Source: Adiantum capillus-veneris (taxonomy: Eukaryota; Streptophyta; Polypodiopsida; Polypodiales; Pteridaceae). From it: 64,000 bases of DNA. The stretch covers positions 85,587,884 through 85,651,883 of the forward strand of contig CM043944.1 in NCBI GenBank assembly GCA_014529385.2, in the 5' to 3' direction. Both the position numbers and the translations under genes were made by a program. This document shows, piece after piece, positions 26,030-38,600 of the stretch. The stretch's first letter is position 1, and every line of letters begins with the position of its first letter. The notes beneath the pieces were generated by a model. The model saw only the letters and a program-made list of their open reading frames with translations, did not search any database and was not told the DNA's origin.

Positions 26030-27240
26030 GGCCAAAATGACCTATGAGAACCAAAGGTTACATGTGGTAAATCTAATACGAGGTCTGGGTACAAAAAGTA
26101 CAAAGAACTTAAAAGAAAACAGTGGGTACGGGTGAGGTGAAAGCTGATACAAAGGGAATACAAAGGGTGAGCTGATACAATGGAGCTCTCTGACAGTCAA
26201 GGCATCATATACATATACGTCAGTATTCGAGACGGCTCTTATGTCGTGCCAGTATGGTATGGATCCTCTAGCGCAACCTAAGTCAATATCGAGAGGGCCC
26301 TCTCAACCGTGGGCAACGGGAACCCCCCAACCCTATCGCCCGATCAAGCAGTCTGCCTCTAGTGTTGTTATGTTGTGGGGGTTGCTCTAACTCCTCTGTC
26401 TGTGACTAAAAGAAATCTATACTCTTTCGCTGTCATTGGATCTCTCATTGTGCCCCTCTTCAAGAGGTCCTCTCCGTGTTTGCGAATCTCCAATAAGTAT
26501 AATCCAAGGCATCTCTGATCTTACTATCTCATGACTCTAGAAAGTGGCCCAGAACCCTCTCCGAATAGAGAGTGAAAGCCACCTCGTATCTCATAGTATA
26601 CTGGGTAGTGACATGTAATGTAGCTCTGTCTCTGACTCTATTTGACACACCTAAAAAATCATGGACTCAACGAGTACTCCTCTAAATCTGACTGTCTCGA
26701 TCTGTAACTGATGTGAGGATGTGCGTATTTGACCAATAGCACATCGTATCTCGTGGGATAGATTAGTATATTGAAAATATTGAATATTGAAATGGGGGTA
26801 GCCAGTCCATACTAAAGCCATGTAACCGAAACCAAGATACCATCTCTGCATTCCAACATGATTTATCTCCCTGCAATGCTAGCTGTCGTGAAGACTCTAG
26901 TGCTAATCGAGCATCTGTGTCTCTAGGGAGAGCCCAAGTGCTATGCATAAATGAAATTGATCGAGTGGGTGCCTCCACTACCAATGGAGCAACGAGTTCC
27001 GCCCTAACAATGTCATGTGGTACTGAGGCCTTGGCCCTAATCATCCGAGAAATCATAGACACCAAGAGCTTCTCTATATATCTCCATCCATCCATCCATC
27101 CATCAATACTGCCAGCTCTGCTCTGATGATCAACTACGGGGAACATATCTCCACTGCGTACAGCATGGCAGAAGTGACCAAAGTGTCAAAGAGCCAAAGC
27201 TTTGTCGGAGGTTCCTGGAACTGAACCTACGAACATATCC
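26028..27240 (-). mobile_element. LINE 3' part: RT thumb, C-terminal region and 3' UTR
   Basis: On the minus strand, 27,240-26,763 encodes the region after the RT core: TLVTSAMLYAVEIC, then ISRMIRAKASVPHDIVRAEL, STWALPRDTDARLALESSRQ. The next frame (26,851-26,651) has IRTSSHQLQIETVRFRG and a CQIESETELHY-like zinc-finger relic. These are typical of plant LINE ORF2 after RT. The last about 480 bp is non-coding 3' UTR. An ATCC microsatellite (27,085-27,103) sits inside the coding part. The same 3' region recurs at 61,671-62,440. The copy is 5'-truncated, as is usual for LINEs. Confidence 0.65.
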
Positions 27241-29284
27241 TCTCCAGTCTCCCCAATGCTACAAGAGAGAGAATCTTTCCAAGTGCTACCACCTTGCATA
27301 TGAAAAAAGAAAACCCCATTTCACACAAGCTCAAAAAACCAAACCATTATCACTTCCTTTCTCTTGGAAGGTAGTGCCAATAAAGATCTCCACAAGTAGA
27401 TTGCTTTCCTACTAGGCAGCCAATAAGCACCCATTTGAGAGAGTCCGCATATCCATCCGCGCCATACGTTCCTCAGCAAGCTGTAGATGGCATGTCCCTA
27501 TCGAAATTATTAAGTATTATTTGTGTCCTACAATGGCCATGCTGCACTCCCCTTAGAAGGTCTTAGCAAAATTCCCCTTTGCTCAATGTATTCCATCAGA
27601 TATTATTGAAAGAATTGGCATTCCGCAACCCTTCTCAAAGTATCAAAACTACTACACATATCTCAGCTACCATCTCAAATTCTTGTGATGATCTTTTATG
27701 TCGGCCTAACGTTCAAACTTTACAATTGGTTCATTCAAGTGAGCAAAATAATACTGGATCTTCAAAAACCAATTTCTGGAATGTATTCAGCTTGTGCTTT
27801 CAGTAGTTACTGTAGAGAATGCCTCGTAACTTACTTTCATCCATGTCAGAACATACAAGTGTATATAATACAGCAATAAAAAATCCATTTCAATACTACA
27901 ATAATATGTGGCACCCACCATTCTTTGCAAGGACTCTGATGCACTGCAAGTGACCCAACCTGTCCGTCGTCTTAACCCTTTGAAAGGGTCTCAATACCAT
28001 ACTTGGTGCTACAAAGTTCACTTCCATAATGACCATAGAGGGCAAAACACATGGTTTGTTGGGAATCACCAGTGAAACCATAACCATTTTGGGTGTTCAC
28101 ATGTCTCCAATCATCCTGCAACCCACTGCTATAAGTTTAGCAAGGTTGAAGTGACCAGGATATCAAATAACCATCCCTTGGTGCAAGGCTATTAAAAATT
28201 TCCTAATGCCACTCGCACTCTGAAAGGGCGGACGTCCGTAACAAAAACTATTGAGTTCCATACTAGCTCTGGCTTTTGACAAAAGTACATCCCCATCTTC
28301 AGGAATTAAAAGAGAGAAAATTTTCCTCTTTGCTCTCTATAAGCTACATAATTGAAATGCCTTTTTCCCCTCCACTGAACTGTCTTTAGATAACCCTGCT
28401 CGCCCATTAACATGCCTGAGGGCATGCCTGAGGACCACATTTGATTTACAAGTGCCATATGCTCAACCAATAACATTTGATCAGAAAGGATTTTACAATT
28501 GAAGTGATTGATGTTATCTTGAAGTATTAGAAAACAACCACATCGCACTTGCACGGACTAATCCACCTGCAATATAGAATGCATAAAAACTCCCAGTGAG
28601 TCAATAAATCTGATGTATGATGTAAGGGACCATAATCCCTTGTACCTCAACCACCTGCGTAATGTATACCTTCTAGGCCTTGAACTGATGGCCCTCCTGA
28701 CATTGCATGTCATGACTTTGAAATGAACCCATATTACAGCAGGCTGTGGACTGATTACTGGAATTGACAAGTACAAACATCATTCTCAAGTCAGCACCGA
28801 AAGGCAATACTACCCTTCCATACCAAGAGAATTGTAAAGCAAGATACACCTCTGAACTGGGTGCCTAAATCCAGAGATACAAGGCATCCCTCCCAGGAAC
28901 ATTGCTGCCTCTGAGTAATTGGCTCATCAATACTCAAATGCCCCCAAGCAAATTCACCCTTGCCATGACGCTTGAATGCCAGCCATACAGCAGAGCTTCG
29001 ATGAGAGAAAAAAATCACTGCATGGTTCACCAGCCAGAAGGGAAAGGAATATGGTTAAGAATGGACTCCTTTGCAGCAGGGAAAAGTGGAGGCAACCTTT
29101 TACATGCTCTTTGGCAAGGCAACAGTCGATTGGATCTATACGCTGCAAGGTGCAAGGTGCTTGAAGGCTGCACAGCATTCCAGAGGTGACATCCTATCCA
29201 TCAATATCTCAGTGCCCTTTTCTTGCATGCAGAAGGGCTGTGCCAAATACAACTTTGCATTCAACATGCCCACTCATTGAACCA
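27241..29284. other. No gene recognised; 3' flank of the TFIIIC-like gene
   Basis: Only short overlapping ORFs on both strands. The part next to 29,285 must contain the 3' UTR of the minus-strand TFIIIC-like gene, but no clear polyadenylation signal could be chosen. Ordinary single-copy-looking sequence with no strong repeats was seen at 27,300-29,280. Confidence 0.5.
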
Positions 29285-29627
29285 TCACACCAGACTCAAC
29301 CTTAGGAAACAATCTGGGAAGTATCTTTGCATCAAGATACCACAATATGGGCAGGTGGGTTCCACATCTAGAAATAGAGCAGATGAATCCAGCTCAATAA
29401 GAGAGTGTCTTGCCAAGGATGTAAAGAAGATCCGAGGGGTTTGTTTGGAAGCCCAACGAGCACAACAGTAGCAAAACCAATGGGAACCAGGCGGACAAAG
29501 TTTCAAGGTCACTGAACAACGAGGAAGTTTGTGCGGATGACTACCTTCACAAACACCCATGGCCACCGATACAAATGGCACCTTAGCCTCACACGTGCTG
29601 CATGTCTCTGCTTTAGGAGCTCCTTTC
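29285..29627 (-). CDS. Last exon of the TFIIIC-like gene: zinc-binding domain
   Basis: The acceptor is AACAAACAG at 29,628-29,636. The first G completes the codon left open at 48,976, and the frame stays open to the TGA at 29,285-29,287. Cys pairs CSTC, CSVTLKLC, CYCC and CPYCG are spaced as in the zf-TFIIIC domain of fungal and plant TFIIIC90-type subunits. Sequence between the pairs (HKLPRCS, FCYCCARW, CPYCGILMQR) is the most conserved part of this family. No extra exon is needed between this and the exon at 48,976 when the protein is compared with what I recall of the family. Confidence 0.85.
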
Positions 29628-32600
29628 CTGTTTGTTTCAAGTAAGAAGGTGAATCATTAAGCATTGCAAGCTACTAGAGATTCCCAGTTTATCAGAAATG
29701 CCATTCAAATTTCAGTAAGTGTGCTTGTAAATGGAAGGGACAGTCAGAGCTTACAAAATTTTACAAAAAGTGTAAATATGTAATGGGATGCACATAATAT
29801 GAGAAAACAAACACACAACAGAACAGAACCTGAACACATGCCCAGATGAACCCAGGAAAAGCCCAGGTTCACCTTTAATAGGAAAGTGCAAGGTATAGAC
29901 AGATGGCAGTCACCCATAAGACAACATAACCATCAGCTCTATCATACTTAGTATCGACTGAATTCTATGACATCCAAGTCATCAGTGCCCCATAGTGGGT
30001 GTAAAACTAGGTACCTAGGTCCTTCAAAGAAGTTAAAAAACGGTCCTTATAAGCTCGAGACGCAGCTCGCTGCTTGCTGCCTTCCCCTCATCCCCCTCGC
30101 GCGCTGCTTTCCCCCGTTTCCCTGCGTTCGCGCTGCAGCCCCGCCACCGCCCTCCCTCTCCCGCACCCCGCAACCCCTCCCTCGCACCAACCTCCACCCC
30201 CCCTCGTCGTGTTTCCATTTGCCCCCACCCTCCATCCCCCCATTTGCCCTCGCGGGCTGTCTGTCAGCTGATTCCAGCTTGCTGGTGGCCTACATCGATG
30301 CTTCCGTCGTCCTCTTTTCAGCAGCAGACACAGAATGACGGTTCCCCCGTTCACCTTGTGGGGTGTCCGTGGGCTGATTTCGGCTTGCTGGTGGCCTACA
30401 TCGATGCCTCCGTCCTCCTCTTTCCAGCAGTAGACAAAGAATGGAGATTCCTGCTCCATCTCAGAGCGACTCTACTGAGGGCCCCCTCGCCCGACACCAC
30501 AGAGCCGATCCTTCGACTTGCTCTTTCACCAGAAGAGCAAGCGAGCTTGATGGCTAAGGTGGAACGGCTCCAAGCCACCTTGATCATAATGTTGGCACAT
30601 AGCCCAGTAGAAGTGAGGTTTGGGACTTGCTCCAAGCCCGACTCCTCACTGAAGTGGGCAAGATGATTTATGTGCAGATTCTCAGGAGAGGATATTATCA
30701 GATAGAGTTTGAGTCTTCAAAGATGGAAGCCAAAGTGATTTCGATGAGCCCGTTCGGCATTTGGGCGGCTTGAGCCTATTTCAGACAATGGCACTGTAAC
30801 AAACTTGGACACTCCAAGTCAAGATTCTACCGCGACACAGTAGAGATTCACTTCAAAACAGTTCACAATTCACAATTGATTTGACACGGCCCGGCGGAGT
30901 TCCGGGCCTAGACATATTGGCCCCAAAGACTGGCGCCCCTTTCGGTATTTTTTTTTGTATTAATCTGTGTTCAAAGTAGAAGAGAGTGGGAGGGTTCTCA
31001 CTCTCAAACTTTGCATCCAGATGCTCTGAGAAAGTGAGGCCCTGCCCACTTATTTATTGGTTACAAGGGATGCCCAAAAGCAGTAAGTGAAAAGCCTTCA
31101 AAAATAAAGCAACTATTGCCAAAAGCTGCCAACGCAAAAATCAGGAATTCCGTACGTTTGCCACGTCATCAACTTCACAAAATGCGAGATCTCCGTACAT
31201 TGTGCCATGTCACCCTGCCAGCGCGTTTTGCGACGGAATCTCCGAAGTCCGTACGTTATGCCACGTCAACATGTCAGCGCATATTGCGGATCCACGTCAC
31301 AATGTATGTGGGGCAATGCCGCGTCACCAGTTTGTGACATCCCCCCCTCTTGAAAGCATTGTAATCGCTTTCGATTACGCCTGCAAAACAGACAAAACCC
31401 ATAAACTATCTTAGCAGACACTGACTGTTAGTACTGACGCACTAGGAACACACATCTAGCACATGTACCAATTGACAGTCACATCACAGGACGTCACTTG
31501 ACATCACGAGACATCACATGATAAATGACATTCAAAATTCACTCGGATCTCAGACCTTGATTAATCCACAATGTATTTAGCAATCACATCTAGATCCACT
31601 TAGGACCTCATAGATGCCCGATTAACTAATCTTTATTACAATCACGTCTATCGAGATTGTATCAGACCGAAATGCTACAGTCATTTTGTCTATCAGTTCC
31701 TGCACTTAGACAAGTCAAGAACAAATCAGTATCATATTATCGAGAATTCCAATTCATAAAGTCATACAGCAGAATATTGTCAGCTCACAGTATCCCCGAA
31801 ACTCAAAAGAGACATCAATGACTTTAGTATCAAAAATCGAGGCAAATTGTTGACAAAGGAGTGGAGGGACTCCCCTCTTGTGCATACTCACTTCACCAAA
31901 TTCCGTCCAGCTGAGTTCAGGGTTCAATTTGGAATAGACTATGCTAAACCAAATGCTTTAAGGTAAAGGTTTACAATCTAAGGAGTATCTGCCAAGTCCT
32001 CCTGCTCCATCCACTTCGCATCCAATGTGGGATAGTTCTTGAATTTAACCAAGAATCGCCTTATCATTTTACCTTTTACCTTTCTATCCTTATGTGCCAA
32101 AATCAGTTCTGGATCGAGTATCATCTCGTTTTCCTCCACTTCGGGTTGCTTATCAAGCTCCCCATCATCGGGCACATCACCTTTAAAACGCTTCAGGAGA
32201 CTCACATGAACAGCATTGTGAATCCTCCAAGTATCGGGCAGCTTCAATCGAAAGGAGACATCATTTATCTTTTCGAAAATCTGGAAAGGTCCATATTATC
32301 TTATACTAAGCTTTGAAAAAAGCCGCTCCTTTCCCTTTTTCTTTCTCAGGCGTGCCTTCTCAGAACGTAAAAGCACCCAATCGTTCTCCTTTAATTTCAA
32401 GTCGCGACGAAGTCGATCTGCTGCCTTTTTGTGTCTTTCTTGAGATTTTTGCAAAGCCTCCCGGACCTTGGCAAAAGCCGTGTCCAAGTCCCGTATGTAC
32501 TCGTCGGCTTCAAAAATCTTACCTTTTGTGCTTAGTAGAGTAGAACCTTCGTAGCACCTTAAATAATCTCAAATTGCGCCTTCCCCGTCGAAGAGTGAAT

Positions 32601-35600
32601 CGTATTATTGTAGGCAAATTCCACCAAGGGCAAATTCTTTTCCCATTGAGTCTTTTGATCCAAGATGTAAGACTTAAATAAATCCAATACGACTGAATTT
32701 GCAATTTTCGATTGCCCATCTGCCTGCGGGTGGAAAGATGACAAGAACTGCAACCGTGTGCCAATGTTCTCCCAATAGCCTTCCAAAACAAACTCGTGAA
32801 TCTCACGTCTCTATCGGAGACAATTGTCTCGGACATGCCATGTAATCTGAAGATCTAGGCCACAAACAATCTTGCTAAGTGATACGGCTTGACTGTCTTC
32901 TTCACTGGAATCAAATGAGCTTGCTTACTAAATCTGTCAATAACAGTCCAGATACCGTTGTGCCCACTCTATGTTCTCGAGAGATCAAAAATGAAATCCA
33001 TTGCAATACTTTCCTAGGGTCGGGTGGGTATGGGTAAAGGTTGTAACAATCCCTGTGCTTTATGCATGTCCAACTTGACCTTCTGGTATACCAAGCAACT
33101 ATATACAAAATTGTCCACGTCTTTCTTGAGTCTCGGCCAAAAAAACTATCTCTCCACACCTTTCAAGGTGGTATCAATGCCGCGGTGACCTGTAAAAGGT
33201 GGACACTGACATTCAATTAGAACCTTTTCCCTCAACGGCTATGTAACGCACAACATGATTTTCGTCATTAAATCTAACATCTAACCAACCCAAATGATTT
33301 TCTCATATTAAACTGATCATTTAATGTGGGATAATAAACGGGAACAAGGGTTAGAATATAGACATGTGCTTACGGATCTATCTCAACACGGGGCCAATGG
33401 TAAAGGGATCTAAACGAGAGATGGTCTGTCAAAGAGCAAGGTTAACTAATGGAGCTTAAAAGACCTTAGGGTTAGCTTCATTAAAGACCTCCAATGGTTA
33501 ATGTTAAAAGTCCTTTAACCTATGGCAAGCTAGGGCTGAGCTTCAGGTGGGAACCCGACCTAAGTTTGAGGTGCTTGTCGTGCTTGATGACTAAGGCGCT
33601 TGAGGTGCTTGTCGTGCTTGATAACTAAGGTGCGTGCTTAATGACTAAGGTGCTTGAGGTGCGTGTCATGCTTGATGACTAAGGTACTTGAGGTGCTTGT
33701 CATACTTAATGAGAAAGATGCTTGAGTCACGAAGAGACCCTCCAAACTTAAAAGAAGGTGCTTGAGAAGCTTCCCATGCATGGGGAGGTAAGGTGCTTGA
33801 CTCAAAAAGAGACCTTACAAAATTAATGAGGAGGGGGCTTGAGAAGCTTCTCATGCATGGGGGGTAAGATGCTTGAGTCAAGAAGAGACCCTCCAAACTT
33901 AATGAGGAAGGTGCTTGAGAAGCTTCCTATGCATGAAAGTCCCAAAGTTAGGGGAATCTTTGACTTAACCTTTTACTCACCCAAAGGGCACCCCTTTTTC
34001 TCAAAGGGCACATGGGACACATGTCATACTCTCCCTATGCTTAACCACATGGTATGCTTGAATGCTATTGGTTGGGCTAAACAGGGGTCCAATGAGCTTT
34101 TAGTTCCATCCAACAAATATCTAAATATTTTCAAGCTCTCTCTCTCTAAAGGGTAAGGAGGACACTTGTCCAATGAGCTTGAAACATGTGTAAAAGCTAC
34201 AACTTGCCCCAAGCAAGCACGGGGGGTGCTAGGGGGCTATACACCACACACACACTCATTTTGTGGATTCATTCTCACTTGGTGAAAGTTGAGGAACTCC
34301 ATCTCCTTCTCCAAGCTTGTGAGAAGTGAGAGCCTAGACGAACTCTCTTAGCTATGGAATGCAAATCCAACCAAGAGCCATGCTTCAATGCTTAAGCTTG
34401 TCATCTTCTCCATCTTCATTACTATGCTATTATGTATGCTAGCAAGAAGAGTGATGATAAGTGAGTAACCATTTCTTTCTCCTATGGAATGTTTCTTCTT
34501 CCTCTTCCCTATCCTCATTCCCCGCTAGCTCTCTCCACCTTCGAAGGTGTTTGAGGCCTTGGGACTGAGGCTTGGGATAGTTAATGCTTTCTACAAAGTT
34601 CATGTTATGCATGTGATGCATGAAGCTTTCCATCTTCATTGCATCACTTAGGTCACAAGGAACACAAAGATTGTATTGTACCAAGTCTCTCTTGATGGGC
34701 AAAACAATGATACAAATGCCTATTGGAGGGAGGACCGGCTCCATATGAATCCGGTCCTCAACTATTCTCATGTTCTCTAAACTCTCTCTCTTGCAAAAGT
34801 ATTGTTCATGCCAAGCTAACTAAGTACCATGTTTATGTTTCTACCATCAATTAAATTCACCCACTATGCTCACAAAGTAATCTCACAAAAGTGCTTCACC
34901 TAATTTCCTAATTCCACTACTCTTAAAGTTCATAGGACATTTCCATTACATTGGTATCAGAGCATTTGGTTTCTCTTTTCTTGCTTAAGAAAAGAGGTCC
35001 TTAAGTAGCCTATTAGTGGTTGTTTTTGTTAATATATTAGGGTAAGTGGGACTGGGATCTATTATCGGTTTTGTTAAGCCCACTATGTGGGATATGGTGC
35101 ACATCTCGAGAGCTTTGGTCTTAATAATGGAGTCTTTTTAGACTTGCCTACGGCTTTACCATTATTGAGCCATAAGAAGTCCGAAAGGAGCTATCCCTCG
35201 GCAACTTCGCTATATTAGACTCACTCCACTACTCTAATGACATGATAAGATTATTCGACAGTATCTTATTAAGTTCAAAAATTATCCTTTTGAAGATGCT
35301 AGATGGATGCAAGGAATCCAACTTAAGGATAGTATAAACCTTGTCAACGCTTACAATGCTACATTAGAGTAAGCAAATGTACATGTTTCTTTTAAATGAT
35401 CAATGTTTTTGTCTTATAAGACTAATTCTCTCTTTATTGTGCGCAAATTTAAGTAGTATGCATAATAAGAATAATGTTTGGGATGACAACGCCTCTCAAA
35501 CACCATGTAGTATTTGTCACTCTACTTAGGAGGATGAAATGGACTAAAGAGTTATTATACTTGCATAACCTCCGGGTCTGCAACAAATACTCCAATCATA

Positions 35601-38600
35601 ATAGATATAATTTGGAAAAAACATGCTTGCGACAGCTATGTCTCCCAAGCACCAAATGGATTAGTCATCCATCTTGGAATGATGTCTTAGGGTAAAAAGG
35701 AATCCTCTACCCGCTAAGATAAATTGACTAATGACTATGGCTTTATCTCTTTTACCTCATAGTCGAGGACGACTATGATATCAAGAGAGAGGTAATGCTA
35801 ATATCTAACCAACCCAAATGACTTCTCATATTAAACTAATCATTTAATGTGGGATAATAAACGGAAACAAGGGTTAGAATATAGACATGTGCTTAAGGAT
35901 CTATCTCAGCACGCAGCCAATGGTAAAGGGGTCCAAATGAGAGATGGTCTCTCAAAGAGCAAAGTTAACTAATGGAGCTTCAAAGACCTTAGCGTTAGCT
36001 TCATTAAAGACCTCCAATGGTTACTGTTAAAGTCCTTTGACCTTAGGCAAGGTAGAGCTGAGTTTGAGGTGGGAACCCGACCTATGCTTGAGGTGCTTGT
36101 CGTGCTTCATGACTAAGGTGCTTGAGGTGCTTATCGTGCTTGATGACTAAGGTGCTTGAGGTGCTTGTCATGCTTGATGACTAAGGTACTTGAGGTGCTT
36201 GTCATACTTAATGAGAAGGGTGCTTGAGAAGCTTCCCATGCATGGGACGGTAAGGTGCTTGAGTCAAAAAGAGACCCTACAAACTAAATGAGAAAGGTGC
36301 TTGAGAAGCTTCCCATGCATGGGGGGGTAAGGTACTTGAGTCAAAAAGAGACCCTACAAACTTAATGAGGAAGGTGCTTGAGAAGCTTCCCATGCATGGG
36401 GGGATAAGGTGCTTGAGTCAAAAAGAGACCCTACAAACTTAATGAGGAAGGTGCTTGAAAAGCTTCCTATGCATGAAAGTCCCAAAGTTAGGGGAATCTT
36501 TGACTTAACCTTCCACTCACCCAAAGAGCACCCCTTTTTCTCAACGGACACATGGGACACATGTCAAACTCTTCCTATGCTTAACCACATGGTGTGCTTG
36601 AATGCTATTGGTTGGGCTAAAGAGGGGTAAGGAGGACACTTGTCCAAAGACTACCCATGTACTTGAATGCATGCCGCATGTAATTGGCTAGGAGGGAGAG
36701 GGGTCCAATGAGCTTGAAACATGTGTAAAACCTACAACTCACCCAAAGTAAGCAAGGGGGGTACTAAGGGGATATACACCACACGCGCACTCATTTTGTG
36801 GATTCATTCTCACTTGGTGAAAGTTGAGGAACTCTACCTCCTTCTCCAAACTTGTGAGAAGTGAGAGCCTACACCAACTCTCTTGGCTATGGAATGCAAA
36901 TCCAACCAAGACCCACGCTTCAATGCTTAAGCTTGCCATCTTCTCCATCTTCATTACTATGCTATTATGTATGCTAGCAAGAAGAGTGATGATAAGTGAG
37001 TAACTATTTCTTTCTCCTATGGAATGTTTCTTCTTCCTCTTCCGTATCCTCATTCCCTGCTAGCTCTCTCCACCTTCGAAGGTGTTTGAGGCCTTGGGAC
37101 TGAGGCTTGGGATAGTTAATGCTTTCTACAAAGTTCATGTTATGCATGTGATGCATGAAGCTTTCCATCTTCATTGCATCACTTAGGTCACAAGGAACAC
37201 AAAGCTTGTATTGTACCAAGTCTCTCTTGATGGAAGAAACTATAATACAAATGCCTATTGGAGGGAGGACCGGCTCCATATGAATCCGGTCCTCAACTAT
37301 TCTCATGTTCTCTAAACTCTCTCTCTTGCAAAAGTATTGATTATGCCAAGCTAACTAAGTACCATGTTTAGGTTGCTACCATTAATTAAGTTCACCCACT
37401 ATGTTCACAAAGTAACCTCACAAAAGTGCTTCACCTTATTTCCTAATTCCGCTACTCTCAAAGTTCATAGGCCATTTCCATTACAGTTTTCTTCATCGAG
37501 TAGCCATCCCGAATGAAATATCCCGCTAATACCTCCCCGTTCCGTATCCGAGCGAAAATATCTACAAAATCTGTATCTCTGCATACTGATCGACCATATC
37601 CTCCAAGCTCCTATGATGTATCGTGGAAATAGCCAAAACAAACAGTTTCTGAGACAAAGTATTCGCCACCAAGTTCTTCTGTCCCTACACATGGACAATC
37701 TGAAAGTGAAACTGTGACTAGTTGTTCGCCCACCGCATCTGCTTTTCCAATAGCTGCTTCTGTGACAAGAAGTAGCGTATACTCTGGTGATCTGTGAAGA
37801 TCGTAAAATCGGCTCCGAGTAGGTAATGTCGCCACTGAGTAAGAGCATGGATAACCCCCAAAAGCTTTTTCTCATATATCTGTGCTGTCAATTCCGGGCT
37901 TAAAAACAATCGGCTCTCATAAGAAATGAGATGGCCTTCTTGCGTTAAGACCACACCCAAACTACGACCCCAAGCATCACAATATACTTCGAATGACTTT
38001 TGCAAATCCAGCAAAGTCAAAACTGGTCCTGTAGTCAATTTCCCTTTCAAAGTCTGAAAGGCAGTAACCTCTGTGGGTCCCCACGAGAAAGGGATTCCTT
38101 TCTCTGTGAAGATATGCAAAGGGGACGCAACCTCTGCAAACTTTTTTATGAACCGTCGGTAGTAAGAACATAAACAAACTTCTAACATTATGGATATTCT
38201 TCAAATAGGGCCAATCACGGATAGTCTCTATCTAGGTCGGGTCCATTTGCACCCCTGTTGCTCAGACAATATGTCCCAGAAAGTGTATCTTTGGTAAGAA
38301 AAATTCACTCTTCTTTGCATTGATCACTAACTTGTGATCCTGCAATGTCTGAAAGACCTGTAGCAGATGTCCTCTATGATCTGCCTCATCCTTGGAGAAG
38401 ACAATAATATCATCAAAGAAAGTGCCCACAAAAGATTTGTACTCTCTAAAAATCATGTTCATCATTCGGTTAAAGGTCGCTGGAGCATTGATAAGCCCAA
38501 AAGGCATCACCAAAAACTTGAATAAAACGAAAGTTGTCCAAAAAGATGTCTTGTAGACTTCTCGTGGCGCGATTTGGATCTGATTGTATCCGCTCTTCAA

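Larger units (their letters stand above)
33263..37485 (+). mobile_element. Non-autonomous LTR element (LARD-like), 1.69 kb LTRs, 0.84 kb interior
   Basis: Two long direct repeats (33,263-34,950 and 35,791-37,485) end in CCATTACA. A perfect primer site TGGTATCAGAGC follows the first, and a purine tract TCAAGAGAGAGG precedes the second. The 840 bp interior has no gag or pol beyond a weak Cys-rich trace at about 35,490, so it needs enzymes from another element. Flanks are ATTTT and GTTTT (33,258-33,262 and 37,486-37,490), a near-perfect 5 bp target duplication. Comparison with the uninterrupted second Ty3 copy (about 55,190-55,250) shows exactly where it landed. Confidence 0.85.

Noticed and set aside
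26763-27146. Independent host gene of 127 aa (minus)
   Set aside because: The protein reads as a LINE region after RT and continues in other frames on both sides.
30033-30459. Pro-rich protein genes in the C-rich stretch, both strands
   Set aside because: The region is the GC-rich 5' end of a LINE with a tandem duplication; the ORFs arise from base composition.
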